DNA of 64,000 nt. Source: Taenia hydatigena (lineage: Eukaryota > Platyhelminthes > Cestoda > Cyclophyllidea > Taeniidae). This document shows, one piece after another, positions 59,780 through 64,000 of the stretch. Location of the stretch: NCBI GenBank assembly GCA_036345935.2, contig JADWOT020000005.1, forward strand, positions 4,411,247 to 4,475,246. Reading direction: 5' to 3'. Below the pieces are notes generated by a model. That model was given only the letters and a program-made list of their open reading frames with translations, ran no database searches and was not told the origin of the DNA. The position numbers and the translations under genes were made by a program. Every line of letters starts with the position of its first letter. Positions within the stretch are counted from its first letter, which is position 1.

Positions 59780-62450
59780 GCATGCATTCACAATGTTTAC
59801 CTGGCAATGTGTAGTAAACATTGGTGCGGTTGAAGAGAGCCGAGCTGCTGCCATTGCCATCCGGTGGGCTCATGCAGTGAACAAAGACACGGACGCTCTT
59901 CTCATCGAGGGTAAGAAGGAAAGGAGAAGTGCGACGTCTACATTGGAAGTGGATTCCGTAGAAGATGACGGGAATGCACTCACCATCACGCCTAAAAGCA
60001 AAAGTCGAAATCCTGTCAACGCTACAGCCTCAAGACCACAACATTAACAGAACAATTAAAACTTAATGTGGCCACCAGTCCAAAGCCACTGCGCATGGCA
60101 ACTATACGATGACAATCTTAACCACTTGCCCTGGGCAGCGGTAACACTCAGTGCCATCAACTGGCAGATGGTCACTAAACAACACAAATAATTCCCAAAA
60201 TTGTACAATTTAATGATGACATAAACTGCCCATGTTAGAATCTGCGAAAGCAAGTGGGACAAAAAGTCATTGGGAATTTGCCGTTTCTTCGACGAATTGA
60301 TCGATCTTAGGCAATATGCTACCCAATCACCACAACGCTCACACATGCAGGCGCCATTACAAAGGCCTCTTTAGACAAGTTATCCAAGCGTAGAAAATGT
60401 CTTTAGCATAAACCAAACGTTTATCAAGCACATAAAAGATCATAGCAACTACACTAGCAACTACTCCCAAGCTACTTCATATTGGCTTCGCCCCATACCA
60501 AGCTGTTGGTAAAGGATACAAAACTTTAACCACTTAGATAAAAAAAAAAAGCATGCAAAACTAATAATTGCAAGCCGACGGTAACATCTGACCCAACTTA
60601 TGCAACATACTTTCCCATAGAGAAGTACTTATCGGATTACCACTTGGCACTTTTTAGCTCTCGTTCTGCTCCAAAACACCACATCCAACCCTTCATGGGT
60701 CTACCAAGCACAAAGGCATGCTTATTATGTCCTGCGCAAATAAATAGTCCACACCGAGCAGAGAACTTCCAAAGGAGGCGATTGGTTAAATAAGTGCGAC
60801 GTCATAGCCGTCAACGACGATGACGAGCTCAGAGGCGCTTAGTGCAATCCCAGTGGACTCCCATGGACCGACATTTACATCCACATTCTCCCTTGCCATT
60901 GCCACTGTTGGCAACGATAGGTATCACTAGCAGCAAGATGAGTCTGTGACCACGTCGAAACGCGCCTCATAATCAGCGTTGCGGGTGATGCTGGAGGTGC
61001 AGCCAGTCTCCACCAATGAAATCGCTCATTAGCATCAACTGCGATCCACAACACTCACCGCCACTCGCACACATTCCTATACTTTCCACAAAATGTTCCA
61101 TGGGGAAAAACTTCACTTTCGCCACACCTTGGACCTGCAATGACTCTGGCACCATGTAGTCAAGTGCTCCTTAGGTTCTCCTCATCGTTTCCAATAGGTT
61201 AGGCCTCACCCACCACAACCCCTCCGTCAAAATGGTTCACTATCCAACAAAACGCCAGGGCAGCTTCAATTACTCCCCTTCGCAATTATTCCATAATTTC
61301 CCATCCTTTCCCAAAGGAACACCAACACCAACCTCACACTCGTCTCATCTATTCGGCTTATGGCCACGCAATTACCCAATGTTTGTGTCAAAATGATGAC
61401 ACCAATCATTATGCCGTCAAGTGCGCTGGTATTGTCCACGGCGAGATCCGCATCACAGGTAAAAGACGCTTCCACAGGCAACTCAAAAATCCTACAACGC
61501 CCATCATTCCACAAGTTCAGCATAAGTTGCTTTACCACCATGATAAGCTCGTAGCATCTGAAAAGCAAAGAGGCAACAAAAATGGAAAGGTTGACAATGC
61601 GAACGTCCAACTACCTTCCAAGCGGACACATAAAAGCACAAATGATGAAAACATCCAAAAACCAAATATTTAAGATCACTACAAGGTGAAGCTTAACGAT
61701 GCGAAAATCCCCAAGCAAAGAACCAAAAGTCTCTGAGCAGCGATACCTTTGTTTCTGAGTCTATCTTAAAAGCCGACTCACCAGAGCTGACCCTACAATC
61801 AAGCGATTTCCTGGGCGCCACATAACACGGTTTGCGAAGATCATACCAGCGCGGAATTGCTGTCTTGAAGGCAAAGAGCAATCCGATTGCAAAGCGTTTG
61901 ACACCCTTGATACACTTTTAACCAATAAGGACATTACAGTTATAAAAATAACGCACCTTTTACCATGTATAAAGTATGAAAGGATCTACAATTAGGAAAA
62001 AAACATGTATTTAGACGAAGGATGCACATTGAACCGAGCACTGCACGAAAACGTAACGACCCACGACCTGCAATCCAATCTTACCAGAGCAATGTATTGA
62101 GTAATGGCGAAGGCGGGATTCACATTCAGTAACGTTGGGTAAAACCTCCACGCTTCGCAGATAATGCTCCACTAGGAACACGTCCCTTCCGAACAACGAG
62201 TCATCACCGTCATGCATACAAAGCAACTCTCAACATTTACCAATCATTTCCACTTTTCTACAAGTAGATTCCCTCCAGCCAAAGTCCCAACGCACTTGCA
62301 ACTACCAAAGACTTCACACAAAAATGTGAGCTCAAGCTAACCGCGCGCATACTATTCGGTACAACAAATAAGCACGATTAGGTTTTATCTTATACAAGCA
62401 TAAGCAAGTCTTTAAACCTTAGTCTACTCCGCCTAAAGCATTTTCGAAAG
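59780..62450 (-). repeat. Long dispersed repeat family R, copy 3
   Basis: Read on the minus strand, this aligns with copy 2 from about 42400 to 44700, lacking the microsatellite. Blocks include GGCGT/GGAGGCGTCT..., TGTGATGCGGATCTCG..., AAGCTGCCCTGGCGTTTTGTTGGAT, GCGTTTCGACGTGGTCACAGACTCAT, GTCCATGGGAGTCCACTGGG, AACTTGTCTAAAGAGGCC and CATCTGCCAGTTGATGGC. Minus frames at 61266-61610, 60973-61155 and 60056-60346 parallel fragments in copy 2. None is intact across the element. The limit below 60000 is uncertain. Confidence 0.65.
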
Positions 62451-62733
62451 CAAATGCAGCACTAAAACCTAACAATACTAACAGGTCAACATGCTTATAC
62501 TTATGTGTTTTACGAAAGAGTATATCGCAATAAAACACCCAAATGATTATTTAAGGGTAACAAAGCTTGATAGGGTCAACGACAACTTAAATTAAAAAGT
62601 TTTTAGCGCATATCAGTTTCGCCACGCCTGGATTAATTTCCCGAATTAGATTGTCCAGATTCGTCGACAGATGAATTCGATGGATTTGGCGCGTTTTTTC
62701 ATTAATGGCTCGAGTTTATTTTTTAAATTCAGA

Positions 62734-62912
62734 TGTAATACCATGTTTGAGCTACCGGCTTCGGTCAGGGACACAAAGGTGGCCATATTGCCCTAGCTGC
62801 GTAGGCTGGTCGCTGGGCCATGCCAGCGGCTTATTTCCCTCTGCCCGTTGAATATATGCATTCTACCCCAGTATTCTGCCTTTTTTTACCCTAATGGAGC
62901 CTTAAGACGCCA
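62734..62912 (-). mobile_element. LTR E, 3' boundary (plus-strand right end) degraded
   Basis: The plus strand begins TGTAATACC and carries the TTGAATATATGCATTC block, but the right end (GACGCCAA) has lost the CTACA terminus. No target-site duplication is evident. Family F sequence begins about 15 bp beyond it. Confidence 0.7.
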
Positions 62913-62924
62913 ATGTATATGTAG

Positions 62925-63165
62925 AGAGTTCCTCTTCTTTGCTCTTTTCGTCCTTGCTGTTGGAAGTCTTAATACGCCTTGACATCTTTATTATGGGTAA
63001 GAGAGAGGGTACAGGGGGGTCTCTTAGAGAAGTTCAGGACAGGATATGTCGCGCTCTTGGGAGTGAACATGCTGCTCAGCAAACAGGTTCGAATAGTCGT
63101 CCGTCTCTGGCCTACGAAGCACATTAAAAGAAAATAAGTATTCCAACAAACGCAATAACACAGAC
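62925..63165 (+). repeat. Dispersed repeat family F, copy 2
   Basis: This is the partner of 41060-41292, inverted relative to it. It directly follows LTR E, while copy 1 has no LTR next to it. That makes F an independent sequence, or an internal fragment retained only here. It includes GGTTCGAATAGTCGTCC, which looks like a tRNA B-box but has no tRNA fold around it. Confidence 0.6.
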
Positions 63166-64000
63166 TGCCGAAAAAGAATCTGTTGCAAAATGTTGAGACG
63201 CACGATCATGTGAAAGAGAAGGACTTGAATAAAGCGTCTGATATGAGACTCTTCAGATTCAAACAGCTTGCTAATTTTGGCGCACCTGGAAGTTGTACGA
63301 TGTAGATACCACGGTCAGAAGAAATAATTGGAACGCTATCAACATGGGCTATGTTAGAGCCGAAATTTAAGAGGAATTCGTATGGGAAGAAAAAGGCGTG
63401 AATAGAGCGATGCAGTGTTGTGCTGAAAAGTGGCGAAGGAGGAACTCAAAGAGCTACCGGAAGATGATGGAGAATTAAGCAATGGAGAAAGTGTACTAGG
63501 TAGACAGATGGAGACGACTCCCGACTGCAATATTTGCTGGGCTAGCAAGGCACTTACGTCAACAAAATCGCCAACACAGATTCAGTTAAGGAAGCCCTCA
63601 TTGTCTTTTAGGTGGTTTATAAATATTGCAAAATAACCTGAGATGCTAAATGCACCAACAAACCCTTCCGTTCAAGCAATTTAGAATTTGCCACATTTTG
63701 GCTGCATCTATGCATGTACGCAGTTGGAAATTATCGTATTTAGGGTATATGTGGGCATAATACTAGCCTCCTATACTCATTAATAAGAAAGCGAACCCGT
63801 TTTCATAAGTTATTTTGCACTAACTTGCTGCAGGCAATTAAATGTGACATGGCTCTTGACATGCGAAAAACATACACGAGGTGAGATGGAGGTGCTACTG
63901 AAATGTAAAAGTAGAGTAGCCAAATGAGAAGTCAAAAGGGAACAAAAAATAAAAAACTATAGTGTTTATGCATAATCGAGCAAAGCAATTAAAAGGAAGG
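63166..64000. other. End of window, one weak reading frame
   Basis: A plus frame at 63430-63636 starts with a non-ATG codon after a TGA and is acidic (KEELKELPEDDGELSNGES), then has a CNIC pair. It looks protein-like but has no ATG until mid-frame and no domain. It may be an exon with neighbours outside the window or a chance frame. Nothing else is seen. Confidence 0.22.

Noticed and set aside
59793..60047. 84-codon plus frame
   Set aside because: It lies antisense in or at the edge of family R copy 3, with no motif.
63085..63105. tRNA B-box-like GGTTCGAATAG
   Set aside because: No matching A-box, anticodon stem or acceptor stem surrounds it; it belongs to family F.

Overview
The window looks like nuclear DNA of a flatworm, most likely a taeniid-type tapeworm. 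This is an inference from four things: AT-leaning composition, very short putative introns (39-118 bp), solo long terminal repeats resembling the miniature LTR elements (TRIMs) known from taeniids, and a divergent intronless HSP70 of the kind expanded in tapeworm genomes. There are no bacterial operons, no ribosome-binding-site arrangement, no CRISPR array and no rRNA. I found no convincing tRNA.

The region is gene-poor and repeat-rich. One gene is certain: a 629-codon HSP70-like chaperone at 52451-54340 (+), with a TATA box just upstream and an AATAAA signal just downstream. Three further short genes are supported by reading frames that join in phase across small introns. They are a CxxC...CxxC protein resembling ribonuclease P/MRP subunit RPP21/Rpr2 (35665-36193, +), a 91-residue protein with an EF-hand-like C-terminus (48291-48616, +), and a two-exon fragment with RNA-recognition-motif-like features (30541-31005, -). 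A decayed histone H2B copy lies at 38921-39189 (+). A weak zinc-finger-like relic and several orphan reading frames or exon-like segments are listed at low confidence.

Most recognisable structure is repetitive. Five copies of a ~180 bp LTR (TGTA...TACA) sit at about 5.3, 5.65, 36.3, 58.5 and 62.7 kb, several with target-site duplications. A long diverged element, called family R here, occurs at 33.7-35.6 kb (-), 41.6-45.2 kb (+) and 59.8-62.4 kb (-). Its middle copy contains a ~420 bp ATGT microsatellite. Other dispersed pairs are family G (6.6-7.7 and 17.05-18.15 kb), family H (19.5-20.0 and 45.5-46.1 kb) and family F (41.1 and 62.9 kb). A cluster at 12-14 kb combines direct copies with a 214 bp inverted repeat. 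The genes do not form a pathway: the window reads as isolated short genes embedded in old transposon debris. All repeat alignments were made by eye, so boundaries are approximate.
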